A program made the position numbers and the translations under genes. Of a stretch of 55,505 bases of DNA, positions 34,641 to 42,936 are shown in pieces (position 1 is the first letter of the stretch; each line of letters begins with the position of its first letter). The notes below the pieces were generated by a model. That model ran no database searches, was not told where the DNA came from, and was given only the letters and a program-made list of their open reading frames with translations. Origin of the DNA: Varibaculum cambriense (GTDB lineage: Bacteria; Actinomycetota; Actinomycetes; Actinomycetales; Actinomycetaceae); NCBI RefSeq assembly GCF_002848005.1, contig NZ_PKHX01000007.1, positions 1 through 55,505 of the forward strand, read 5' to 3'.

Positions 34641-36641
34641 ATGAGCACTGAACTTAATCCCGCGAAAACCGCAGGGAAAGCAGAAGCGAAAGAAACCACT
34701 GCAGCGGTAAAGGGGAAAGGCGAGGCCGCAACGGCCGACTTTACCGCCCCCAAGCGCTGGAAACTCGTCCTCGTCCTCTACTTAGCAGGAATCGGCATGG
34801 GCGCCCTAGATATGGGGATCGTGAACCCGGCGCGCACGGTTATTCAAAATGGGCTCGGGGTAGATGACAAGGTTGGGGTTTGGGTCTTTACTATTTATAC
34901 CCTCGCCTATGCTGCGGCGATCCCCGTTATCGGAAAAATCGCGGATATTATTGGCCGCAAGCCGGTATACGTACTGGCTATCGGGCTATTTGGACTAGGT
35001 TCTCTCGGATGTGGATTATCGCAAGATTTCTCCTCTTTAGGTCTGCTGCTCGCTTCTAGGGCGATTCAAGCAATCGGAGGCGGCGGGATGGTTCCGGTAG
35101 CCACCGCCGCGGTAGGAACCATTGTTCCTCCCCCCAAGCGCGGAATGGCTCTGGGCCTGGTCGGCATGGTGTACGGTGCTGCCTCGGTATTTGGCGCCTC
35201 AGCCGGATCTTTGGTTTTAGATATAGCCGGACAGGAAAACTGGCAATGGATTTTCTATATTAACGTTCCCATCGCAGTAATTGTGGTGCTACTGGGAATT
35301 TGGGCACTGCCCCAAGAAACTCAGAGTTCAACTCGGAAACTAGATTTACCCGGTATTTTCATTCTGGTAGTGATGATTACCGCTCTGCTGTGGGCGTTCC
35401 AAAACCTAGACTTCACTAAGATCAGCGAATCGCTTAGCGATCGCGATGTCTGGGTGGGTCTACTAATCTTCCTGGTGCTGATCCCCGCATTTTGGATAGC
35501 GGAAGTTCGCGCCGAGGATCCGATAATCAACTTCAAATACTTCGCCACGATCAACGTGGGAACTACCCTAATGTTCGGGGCAGTATCCGGCATTTTGATG
35601 ATGACCGTCATGTTCATCCCCCAATTCGCAGAAAACTGCCTGCGGCTGCCCTCCGGAGCCGGTGGGTATCCCACAATTATTATTGGCGTGGCCTCGGCTA
35701 TCGGGGCACCTTTGAGTGGCCGACTAACTGACCGCTTCGGCCCGCGAGCAGTGCTCGGAGTAGGCGTACTGATTTCGGCAATCGCCGGCTTCATGCTGAT
35801 CTACTGGGCGAGCCCCTACCCAGGTTTTCTTTCGAACTCGGTTTCCATTTTCGTGATGGGGCTAGGACTAGGATTCCTAATGGGAGCGCCATTAACCTAC
35901 CTGATCTTGCACCTCATTCCCGAAACTGACGCTAACTCCGGCCAGGCGACACTATCTCTAATCCGCTCCTTAGGTACCACTTTGGCTCCCGCGATTCTAG
36001 TTGGATTACTCGCCACTGCTATGGGAGGACTTTCCGGTAAAGTCATGGACGCGATGCCGGCTATGGAGATGCCGGCAATGCCCGCAATGACAGCGGAGGC
36101 ACCCGAAGCTGACGGGAAGATGCCCGCGGGAATGCCTCCGCAAGCCCAAGGCCAAAAGGAAGGAATGCCTCCCCAGGGACAACCGCAGGGACAGACCATG
36201 CCTCCTAGCGCGCAGGCAAATACCCCGGAGCAAAAAACCGCTCCCCAAGCGACTGCCCCCAAGACGAAAGCAGATATGGGATTCAAGATGTCCGATATGC
36301 CTGCTTCTCTGCAAAATAAAATTAAAACCGCGGATGTTACCAATGTGGTAGATCGTAGTAAAGACATCGCTAACTACATGTTTGATCAACAAGAAGCGAA
36401 GATGAAAGCTAAGATGGGGACGGCGCCTCCTGGTGTGGAACAGATGCGAGCAAAATATCTAAAAGATATTGAGTCCCACCGCGAGCAGATAGAGACCGCG
36501 TTCCAGTTGGGGCTAAACGAAGGATTCACTCGCCTGTTCTGGTTCTATACCATCTTGTCCTTAGCAGGGATATTACTGCTGGCAGGACTACCTTCGAAAC
36601 GCAAAATCGATGCCATAATCAATCCGGATCCGCAGGACTAA
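34641..36641 (+). CDS. DHA2-family MFS transporter with a large Met-rich loop
   Basis: Proton-driven efflux pump of the 14-helix EmrB/QacA type. Membrane helices fill residues 35-465, with motif A-type IADIIGRKPVYVLAIGLFG near 96 and the motif C-like GAASVFGASAGSLVLD near 178. The sequence then departs from the family: residues 467-620 form a hydrophilic loop before the last helix (FYTILSLAGILLLAG), beginning MPAMEMPAMPAM and continuing Pro/Gln/Met-rich. At 666 residues it is about 150 longer than usual. It follows a MarR gene, its likely repressor. Substrate unknown; Met clusters could bind Cu(I), which is inference. Confidence 0.9.
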   Translation: MSTELNPAKTAGKAEAKETTAAVKGKGEAATADFTAPKRWKLVLVLYLAGIGMGALDMGIVNPARTVIQNGLGVDDKVGVWVFTIYTLAYAAAIPVIGKIADIIGRKPVYVLAIGLFGLGSLGCGLSQDFSSLGLLLASRAIQAIGGGGMVPVATAAVGTIVPPPKRGMALGLVGMVYGAASVFGASAGSLVLDIAGQENWQWIFYINVPIAVIVVLLGIWALPQETQSSTRKLDLPGIFILVVMITALLWAFQNLDFTKISESLSDRDVWVGLLIFLVLIPAFWIAEVRAEDPIINFKYFATINVGTTLMFGAVSGILMMTVMFIPQFAENCLRLPSGAGGYPTIIIGVASAIGAPLSGRLTDRFGPRAVLGVGVLISAIAGFMLIYWASPYPGFLSNSVSIFVMGLGLGFLMGAPLTYLILHLIPETDANSGQATLSLIRSLGTTLAPAILVGLLATAMGGLSGKVMDAMPAMEMPAMPAMTAEAPEADGKMPAGMPPQAQGQKEGMPPQGQPQGQTMPPSAQANTPEQKTAPQATAPKTKADMGFKMSDMPASLQNKIKTADVTNVVDRSKDIANYMFDQQEAKMKAKMGTAPPGVEQMRAKYLKDIESHREQIETAFQLGLNEGFTRLFWFYTILSLAGILLLAGLPSKRKIDAIINPDPQD

Positions 36642-36685
36642 CCCAGGAGTGGAAAAAATGGGGGGAAAAAGAGAAAAATAGGGGT

Positions 36686-37513
36686 ATGCCCACAAGTTCT
36701 TTTGGTCCCGAAGTTCTCGAGCTCGCATTCCGAGTAGTGGATGTTACTGGAGTGTTTTGTGCCGCGATCATCGGAGCAAAACTTGCGCGGGAGCGCCGTT
36801 TCGATGCAGTCGGATTCGCTACCCTAGCGGTTATCTCCGCCCTAGGGGGCGGGATGACCCGGGACGTACTGCTGCAACAGATTCCGGTGGCATTCACCGA
36901 TCCTTTTTATCTCGGTGGTGCCCTTCTGGGTGCGACCGTAGCATTTTTTTGGCGCCTAGAATCGAAATGGACAAATCGGTTGATCACGGTGGCTGACGCC
37001 CTCTGCCTCGGATGCTGGGCTGCCACGGGAGCTCAAAAAACGCTCGCCCTAGGCCTAGGGGTACTACCTGCCCTCATGATGGGCCTAACTACCGCGGTAG
37101 GCGGGAGCATCATCCGCGACGTGATGGTGGGAAAAATCCCTAAGATTTTTGGGGGCGCTAACCTTTACGCCACGCCCGCTGCGACCTCCGCCGTAATAAT
37201 GGTGGTATTTTTCAAACTGCATATGCCGGTATTAGGAATGGCGCTTTCGATAATAACCGCCCTGGTATTTGTGCTCTTGTCCCAGTGGCGAGGCTGGGTG
37301 CTTCCCGAGGCTCCGGATATCAGGATCACTCTCACCCCTCGTCAGCTGCGGCAGATTTTACGGTGGCGCGACAGCCGGCAACGGCGCTTTAAAAACACTG
37401 ATCAGCAGACTAAGGGTGACAATAACTTGGGCAGTGATGAAAACGGACACTCGGAATATCCCGGTTCCCGGGAGAATCCGGCTGGCAGTCCTGCCTCCGA
37501 CAGCGGGATTTAA
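36686..37513 (+). CDS. TRIC-like (UPF0126) cation channel family protein
   Basis: A membrane protein of 275 residues built from two similar halves, each with the family motif: SALGGGMTRDVLLQQIPVAF (about residue 52) and TAVGGSIIRDVMVGKIPKIF (about 138). Six to seven hydrophobic helices are visible. Prokaryotic TRIC homologues form trimeric cation channels. The last 60 residues are hydrophilic, polar and probably disordered. It is convergent with the VIT1-type gene with 5 bp between the stops. Confidence 0.9.
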   Translation: MPTSSFGPEVLELAFRVVDVTGVFCAAIIGAKLARERRFDAVGFATLAVISALGGGMTRDVLLQQIPVAFTDPFYLGGALLGATVAFFWRLESKWTNRLITVADALCLGCWAATGAQKTLALGLGVLPALMMGLTTAVGGSIIRDVMVGKIPKIFGGANLYATPAATSAVIMVVFFKLHMPVLGMALSIITALVFVLLSQWRGWVLPEAPDIRITLTPRQLRQILRWRDSRQRRFKNTDQQTKGDNNLGSDENGHSEYPGSRENPAGSPASDSGI

Positions 37514-37518
37514 GTAGC

Positions 37519-38628
37519 TTACAGCCGAGTGCCGATTCCTAGCCCCAACAGGTAGGTTGCTCCTGCGGCACCGTAACCGATCAATAGTTGTCGCAAGGCC
37601 TTAGGAGCCGGGTCAACCCCCGAAAGCAACCCCACGATTCCGCCCACAATAATTAGCGCCAAACCTACTAAGATCACCGCCAGTATCGCACCTTGTAAGG
37701 GTGACAGCGGCAGCAAAAACGGGAAAAGCGGAATGAATGCCCCGATAGCGAAGAAAGTGAACGAAGAAATCGCCGCTTTCATACCGGTACCGATTTCTTC
37801 GTATTCCTGACTATTTGTCTCTAAATAGGCATGTCCACCTTTTTTAATCTTCGCCAAAGCGGCGGCAGCCTTATGGTCGGCAGTTTCGGCATCGTCTCCC
37901 CGCGCCCGAAACACTAAGGCCAATTCGTTTTGGTTCATATCCAATTTATCGATGGCATGTTCGGACTCAGGGTCTGGCGAAGAAGAAGCCAAAAGCTCAG
38001 TTTGCGAACGCACCGACACGTATTCCCCCGCCCCCATTGACAACGCTCCCGAAAGCAGACCGGCCAAACCAGTAGCAATAATGGCGGTTTTAGATACTCC
38101 CGTACCAAAAATTCCCAAAATGAGGGCGCAGGTAGAAACTAGGCCATCGTTTATACCGAATACCGCAGCCCGGAAACTACCCGAGATAGTGGCTCGCTGC
38201 CGGGCGGCCAAACCCCGCACTACCTCGGAATGAATTTTTTCATCCGCCACGATTTCCTTGGGCACATCCAGGTCAGCCTCGTAGTCGTGACGCTGTTCCG
38301 CCCGCTGCATCATCGCCAACATAAAGATGGTGCCGAAAATACGAGTGAAAAAATTAAGGAGGCGCGAACGCAGGCTTGCCCGGGGAGTGGGAAGCGCGTC
38401 CTCACCCAAAAGATTCAACCAATACTGCTCGTGGCGCTCTTCCGCGATGGATAATTCTTGCAGAACTTCCCGTTCATCTCCGCTCCGCCGACGCGCCAGA
38501 TAGCGATAAGTATCCGCCTCTAAACGTTCTTCCGCGAGATATTTCCGCCACCGCCGCAGCTGTTTTTTGGAAATTGGGGATGCCTGATATGGGTTAGTAT
38601 CTGCACTTTTAACAACGGAGTCAGCCAT
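37519..38628 (-). CDS. ferritin-like domain fused to VIT1/CCC1 transporter
   Basis: The 369 residues combine an N-terminal four-helix rubrerythrin-like domain with diiron-type residues (YLAEERLEADTYRYLARR, ELSIAEERHEQYW; about residues 22-75) and a C-terminal VIT1 membrane domain with FGINDGLVSTCALILGI near 160, GLLSGALSMGAGEYVSVRSQTEL near 195 and three late helices. This fold is that of membrane-bound ferritin MbfA, an exporter of Fe or Mn. The ATG at 38628 is two bases after the stop of the preceding small gene, so translation is probably coupled; a TTG nine codons earlier is possible. Confidence 0.9.
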   Translation of the reverse strand: MADSVVKSADTNPYQASPISKKQLRRWRKYLAEERLEADTYRYLARRRSGDEREVLQELSIAEERHEQYWLNLLGEDALPTPRASLRSRLLNFFTRIFGTIFMLAMMQRAEQRHDYEADLDVPKEIVADEKIHSEVVRGLAARQRATISGSFRAAVFGINDGLVSTCALILGIFGTGVSKTAIIATGLAGLLSGALSMGAGEYVSVRSQTELLASSSPDPESEHAIDKLDMNQNELALVFRARGDDAETADHKAAAALAKIKKGGHAYLETNSQEYEEIGTGMKAAISSFTFFAIGAFIPLFPFLLPLSPLQGAILAVILVGLALIIVGGIVGLLSGVDPAPKALRQLLIGYGAAGATYLLGLGIGTRL

Positions 38629-38629
38629 T

Positions 38630-38953
38630 TTAGGGGCGGGAATCTGGTCCTTCAACGGTTATTTCTTCAATCTCTACATCTACGAATTCCGGTTCCGATT
38701 TACTGGCCGGCGCCACCCCGAAGATTCGTTCTTTGACTGCGTCCGCAATCTTGTCGGTGACAGCTTCGCCTTGACGACGGAAAATCTCGGAAGCTTTTTG
38801 TTTGGTGGCTTCTCCTGCTCGGCGCACCTGGGGATTGGAAGTCACCGCGTTAACGGTTTTGGCCACCCCACCCTCGGGATTTTCACGAATTTCACGGCGA
38901 ACTAGGGCAATACCAGCACCGATGCCGAGGACGGTCAAAAGTTTCTTTCCCAC
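38630..38953 (-). CDS. small unknown protein with N-terminal hydrophobic segment
   Basis: A 107-residue protein that I do not recognise with certainty. Residues 3-20 (KKLLTVLGIGAGIALVRR) form one membrane segment; a basic, amphipathic middle with repeated Ala/Lys/Glu follows (QVRRAGEATKQKASEIF), as in YtxH-like stress proteins, and the last 25 residues are strongly acidic (EPEFVDVEIEEITVEG). The stop codon is separated by one base from the start of the iron-transporter gene, so the two are a coupled operon and may work together. Confidence 0.75.
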   Translation of the reverse strand: MGKKLLTVLGIGAGIALVRREIRENPEGGVAKTVNAVTSNPQVRRAGEATKQKASEIFRRQGEAVTDKIADAVKERIFGVAPASKSEPEFVDVEIEEITVEGPDSRP

Positions 38954-39104
38954 GGCTAATACCTTTCACGTCGACAAGAACAACTGTTAGCTATTCTATC
39001 TCACGGATCCACTAGGGTCTTATAAGAAAAATTCAAAGCTTTTCTTAAGTATTTTTTGTATTTTTTCACAACATATTTTATGCCTCACCGTTTACGGTGG
39101 ATAT

Positions 39105-39926
39105 ATGAGTGAAATCAGCATCCCCACTTCTCGAGGGATAACTTTGGCGGCCGACTTTGTAATTCCAGTGGACGCCAGCAACCGCGCAGTGATTTTCGCG
39201 CACTCATTTTTGCTGGATCGGCACGGTTTAGGATGGTTTGATGCGTTCGCAAAATCCTATCGCGCTGCTGGATATAGCACCTTGCAATTAGATTTTTCGG
39301 GTTGTGGAAACAGCGCCGATGACGTGATCAGCTTGGAAAATCAGATCGAAGACCTCAAGGCAGCTTGCGGCTGGCTTTCTGAACGCGGATTTGACCAACA
39401 GGTGCTGCACGCAGATGGGTCGGGAGCGTTGGTGGCCTTGCGCGCCGTGCCCGATAAAGTACAGGCGCTAGTCTTAACCGCACCGATTCTAGGTCCAGCC
39501 GAGGTTCCTTGGGAGGATGTGTTTTCTTCCTCCCAGCTAGCCGAATTGGAGCGGGTGGGGCATACGCGGATCCCCAATGATCAGGGGGCTTCGCGACCCT
39601 ATTTTGTAATCGGTAAACGCACCCTGGGGGAACTAACCATGGTCGATACCGAGAAGTTATTGCACGATATTGCGTTACCAGCTTTATTTGTAGTTGATCC
39701 CCAAACCTTGGCTTCCCAATGGTTTGCGCCCTTGCTCGAGGATCCCCAGGCGTTACTGCCTCCCAATTGCGAATTGCTGTTCTTAGACAAGCTCAGCCTG
39801 TACGGAGATTTGCCTGCCAACTATCGCAAACCTGATGGGAACTTCCCGAATGCGGAAAAAGTGGATTTTCTACGTGACCAGGTAGTTGCTTGGGTTAGCC
39901 GTATAGTTCCCCCTTCCGGCGACTAG
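39105..39926 (+). CDS. alpha/beta hydrolase family protein with altered nucleophile elbow
   Basis: The 273 residues follow the serine aminopeptidase S33/esterase layout: the opening strand RGITLAADFVIP, VIFAHSFLLDRHGLGWFDAF with the oxyanion His, YSTLQLDFSGCGNS near 65, and a late loop with a possible catalytic His missing or shifted. The nucleophile elbow, normally GHSxGG, reads HADGSGALVAL (about residues 97-107), so Ser is one place off and Asp takes a nearby position. It may be an inactive relative or use another nucleophile. It is monocistronic, with an AT-rich promoter region upstream. Confidence 0.8.
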   Translation: MSEISIPTSRGITLAADFVIPVDASNRAVIFAHSFLLDRHGLGWFDAFAKSYRAAGYSTLQLDFSGCGNSADDVISLENQIEDLKAACGWLSERGFDQQVLHADGSGALVALRAVPDKVQALVLTAPILGPAEVPWEDVFSSSQLAELERVGHTRIPNDQGASRPYFVIGKRTLGELTMVDTEKLLHDIALPALFVVDPQTLASQWFAPLLEDPQALLPPNCELLFLDKLSLYGDLPANYRKPDGNFPNAEKVDFLRDQVVAWVSRIVPPSGD

Positions 39927-40154
39927 GTTAACGAACAATAACTTACATTTTATTGCCCCTACCAGCGGTTTTAGCCTTCAGGAACTTCTTGGAAAAAATA
40001 AAGTAAACCTTCAGAAACCCTTGCGAAGTGCAGCCTTTACCAAACATAGAGGATACTTCCAGGTTCATTTATATTCTCTTCCAGGAACGTGTCTTAGAGT
40101 TAAGACTAGCAATAAGGATTGAGCGTATCGATATCTCCTTATTTGCTTGAGATG

Positions 40155-40198
40155 GGGAACAAAAGTGGGGGCGGATTCCAAAGGAATCCGCCCCCACT
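40155..40198 (-). terminator. intrinsic terminator of the surface-protein gene
   Basis: A perfect 16-bp stem (40164-40179 with 40183-40198; AGTGGGGGCGGATTCC and its complement) with a 3-nt loop, followed on the minus strand by CTTTTGTT. It lies 87 bp after the end of the surface-protein gene. The rest of the 358-bp gap 39927-40284 shows no gene. Confidence 0.88.
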
Positions 40199-40284
40199 CT
40201 CTGTCTACGGGTCTCGGCGCCGGGCTCACCGCCCCAGACTCGGCTCCCAGCGGGGGGAGTCTAGCGGCGGCGCGAGCCTAGGGT

Positions 40285-41884
40285 TTACCTTTTCCGACTC
40301 ATGCGGGCTCCGGCAGTGGCGGCAATCCCCACTAAGAGGCAAGCCAGAGCAATACCTAAAGCACTAATCCCAGCAGCTCCGGTTGGTGGCATCTGCTGCT
40401 TCACCTTAGAGTCAGGCTGCGGAGTTTTAGTTTTGGCTGCCTCTTTCACCGTGATCTTCGCGATGGCAGATACGCTTTCCCCATTCATATCGGTCAAGGT
40501 GAACCTAACTTCGTAAGTGCCCGGTTTAGCCGGATCGAAGTTCCCTTTGTCAATCACTACTTTTGCGACTAGGTCAGCTCCGTCCTCTTCATCGGAAGCC
40601 TTAGTAATCAACGAACGGAGATCAAGTTTATCGCCAGCAGTAATAGTGACGTCTTTAACCTCTAATACCGGCGGAGTGTTCGGACCGTACACGGGGTAAA
40701 CCGCCATATCCGCCATAACTACGGTCTCGGCATTAAAGGATTGCCCGCTACCATCTGCCTTGGTATTCCATCCTTTGAAAACCTGTCCTGCCGGAGCCGC
40801 GGGAGCAGCCGGGAGCTTCTTCGGCAGACAAGTCTTGCCGTCACTTAGGCAATTAGTGGAAAGGGAATGCCGGTAATAGACCTGCTGAATCGCCAATTCT
40901 TCAGGGTTTTGACCTTCCTCAGGCGCGCCCTTATAGAAGGTAACTTCCGGAATATACTGATCTAGCATTACGGTAAAGACGCTGGAGCTATTGAATCGCT
41001 TCAAAGTATTTACCTGATCCTTACCTTTCAAGTACTTAAAATACCCAAAACCATCACGGCATTTCGCCTTAGAGATCAAAGCAGGATTGTCCTTATAATA
41101 GAAGTAATACTCTCCAGGCTTATATCCTTCGGCAGCGAGCTTATCGGCCTCTGCCGGGGGTAGGCAGTACCACCTTGCAATCTTTATCGATCGGCTTAAG
41201 CACATAGTCACTGCCGGCTTTATATTTCGGATTAAGACCGGTGACCTTGCCCTCAGCATCTAAGCTGAAAAGATCTTTAGCGACTTCCGGGTTCTTCGCG
41301 TAGGCAATCTGCACAATATCCATGTGGAAGCGGGTTTCCGCAATCGGGTTAGAGTTGTCTGCGGCACTAGTGGCGGACTGGAAATCTTGGGGCACTGTCA
41401 TCAGGTCACCCCCCTTGCCGGAAGCTGTAGCTGTAAACCAGGAATGATAACCGGCAGGTAGCGTGGAGGTATCCACCTTAACGGTATAGGCCTTACCTTG
41501 GGGATACGGCCCCAGGTATTTAGCTCCACCCCAACGATTGTGGCCATCCACCTTACCTTTGGTGTTTTTGTCGATTAGCTTCCCGTCCTGGTCATAGACA
41601 TTGAAAGCAACGTTCTTCCAGGTTTCTAGTACCTGATCTTCTTGAGGACCTCCATACAAATATATATTGCGTTTCACCCCAATGGTTTCTTCGGGTGTGG
41701 TAAACAATTTCTTACCGTCGGGTTTGGCATATATTTCCGGTAGGATTTCGATCTGCACGAGCTTCCCGGAGTTACTGTCTTCGGCGTGAGCACTTGGCAG
41801 TTGCGTGACAGCCAGTAGCCCCATCCCCACTAATAGCAGCGGGGCGATCAGGAAACTGATCACTCTTTCCATAGTTTTCGGCAT
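40285..41884 (-). pseudogene. sortase-anchored surface protein, frameshifted
   Basis: Two frames together encode one wall protein. The first part starts at ATG 41884 (GGAGAAA upstream) with a clear signal peptide ending PSAHA, runs to about 41160 and stops at 41141. The second part continues in another frame down to 40285, with an InlB-like repeat (VFKGWNTKADGSG), an Ig-like/cadherin-like domain (DVTITAGDKLDLRSL), and a C-terminal sorting signal with MPPTG, a hydrophobic helix and RMSRKR. The frames join at a run of five C on the coding strand (41156-41160); four C would restore one continuous 530-residue protein. A sequencing error is possible. Ligand unknown. Confidence 0.85.
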
Positions 41885-41996
41885 GTTTTCTCCACTCAAA
41901 ATGTTCGTAGGCGTAGAATTAAAATTTGGCTTATACCCTTTAATGGTAACGGCTGGTTGCCGCAAAAAGCTAGATTAAGTACTAAAAAATCATTGA

Positions 41997-42038
41997 ATAA
42001 AAACAGGGCTCGGCGTCGGTTAGCGCCCGCACGAGCCG
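41997..42038 (-). terminator. terminator after the EIIA gene
   Basis: On the minus strand GGCTC...GAGCC with an inner GGCG/CGCC pairing is followed by CTGTTTTTATT (about 41997-42006). It lies 28 bp past the EIIA stop. The T-run makes it a likely intrinsic terminator although the stem is imperfect. Confidence 0.7.
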
Positions 42039-42065
42039 CTAGCTTAGAAAACTAGGGTGCAGGGG

Positions 42066-42563
42066 TCACCACTCGCTGGGATCACCAGCAGGAGCGGCGC
42101 TGATTTCGAACAGTAGATCCCCGACTTCCACCTGACTACCTTCCGGGCGGAGATTTTCCAGGTCAGAGGGGGTGGAATCCAGTACCACCACCGGGCAGAG
42201 CGGCGAGTAACGCGCTTTTTCAATTCGTTTAACCGAGAAAGTAGTAATGGGCTCTCCGGCTTTAACCATTTCATTTTCGAGGGCGTGGCAGGTGAAACCG
42301 TCCCCCCGCATCTTTACGGTGTCAATCCCTAAATGCACCAATACCGTTTGTTCTCCACTGCTAATCATAAAGGCGTGGGGAAACAACTTAACTAAGCGCC
42401 CCGAAATGGGAGCTACCGCAGTCACCTCTTTCGATCCCGGCAGTGGGCGCAAGGCCACTCCCGCCCCCACAATCATGCCGGAGAACACCAAATCCGGTAC
42501 CTGCCGCAAGCTCACTATGCGCCCGGGAATCGGCGCACCCACTTGCACGGACTGTTCCTCCAT
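42066..42563 (-). CDS. PTS glucose-type EIIA domain protein
   Basis: A single-domain EIIA of 165 residues. It matches the EIIA(Glc) fold: GRIVSLRQVPDLVFSGMIVGAGVAL, VTAVAPISGRLVKLFPHAF with the first active-site His, and EQTVLVHLGIDTVKMRGDGF with the phospho-accepting His (about residue 93). It would take phosphate from HPr and pass it to an EIIB or regulate transport, as Crr does. No EIIBC, HPr or EI gene lies in the window. It sits downstream of the pullulanase on the same strand (190 bp), so a link to maltose or glucose uptake is plausible. Confidence 0.92.
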   Translation of the reverse strand: MEEQSVQVGAPIPGRIVSLRQVPDLVFSGMIVGAGVALRPLPGSKEVTAVAPISGRLVKLFPHAFMISSGEQTVLVHLGIDTVKMRGDGFTCHALENEMVKAGEPITTFSVKRIEKARYSPLCPVVVLDSTPSDLENLRPEGSQVEVGDLLFEISAAPAGDPSEW

Positions 42564-42753
42564 GCTTCACCCCAATCCCAAAAGGAGAACTAACTTTCTT
42601 TATAAACCAGCCTAGCCCGCCCGCGTCCTCCAGGAAAATATGTTGCTTTCCAGAGGGCGACGGGCGATACTGGCCTGCAAATCACGCGAAGCTTTCCCCT
42701 CTCGACCTCATACAAGCAGATAGCGAACTCATAAGGGGGATACCCGCGCTAGC

Positions 42754-42936
42754 CTACCCGCGTTTGCGAGCACGGAAAACCAGCACAACTCCCGCAGCCC
42801 CGAGCAGCAACGAAATAAGTACCATCTCGGGTACCCCTGCACCAGTGGTTGCCAGGTGGTCTACGCTACGATCTTGCACAGAACCCTTAACCTTTCCAGA
42901 GGGTTTGTGCGTCGGTTTCGTCGGACCAGAAGCAGG
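42754..42936 (-). pseudogene. wall-sorting signal of the pullulanase, behind an in-frame TGA
   Basis: The same reading frame as the pullulanase continues for 60 codons after its TGA stop (42937-42939) to a TAG at 42754. It encodes a Pro/Thr/Lys linker, then LATTGA, the hydrophobic helix MVLISLLLGAAGVVLVF and the basic tail RARKRG: a complete sortase sorting signal. No ATG starts it independently. So either the stop is a recent nonsense change or a fraction of ribosomes read through it (the next base is C, a leaky context for TGA). Confidence 0.93.

Noticed and set aside
41156..41160. Phase-variable homopolymer
   Set aside because: Only five C; known slip-prone tracts are usually eight or more, so error or fixed mutation is as likely.
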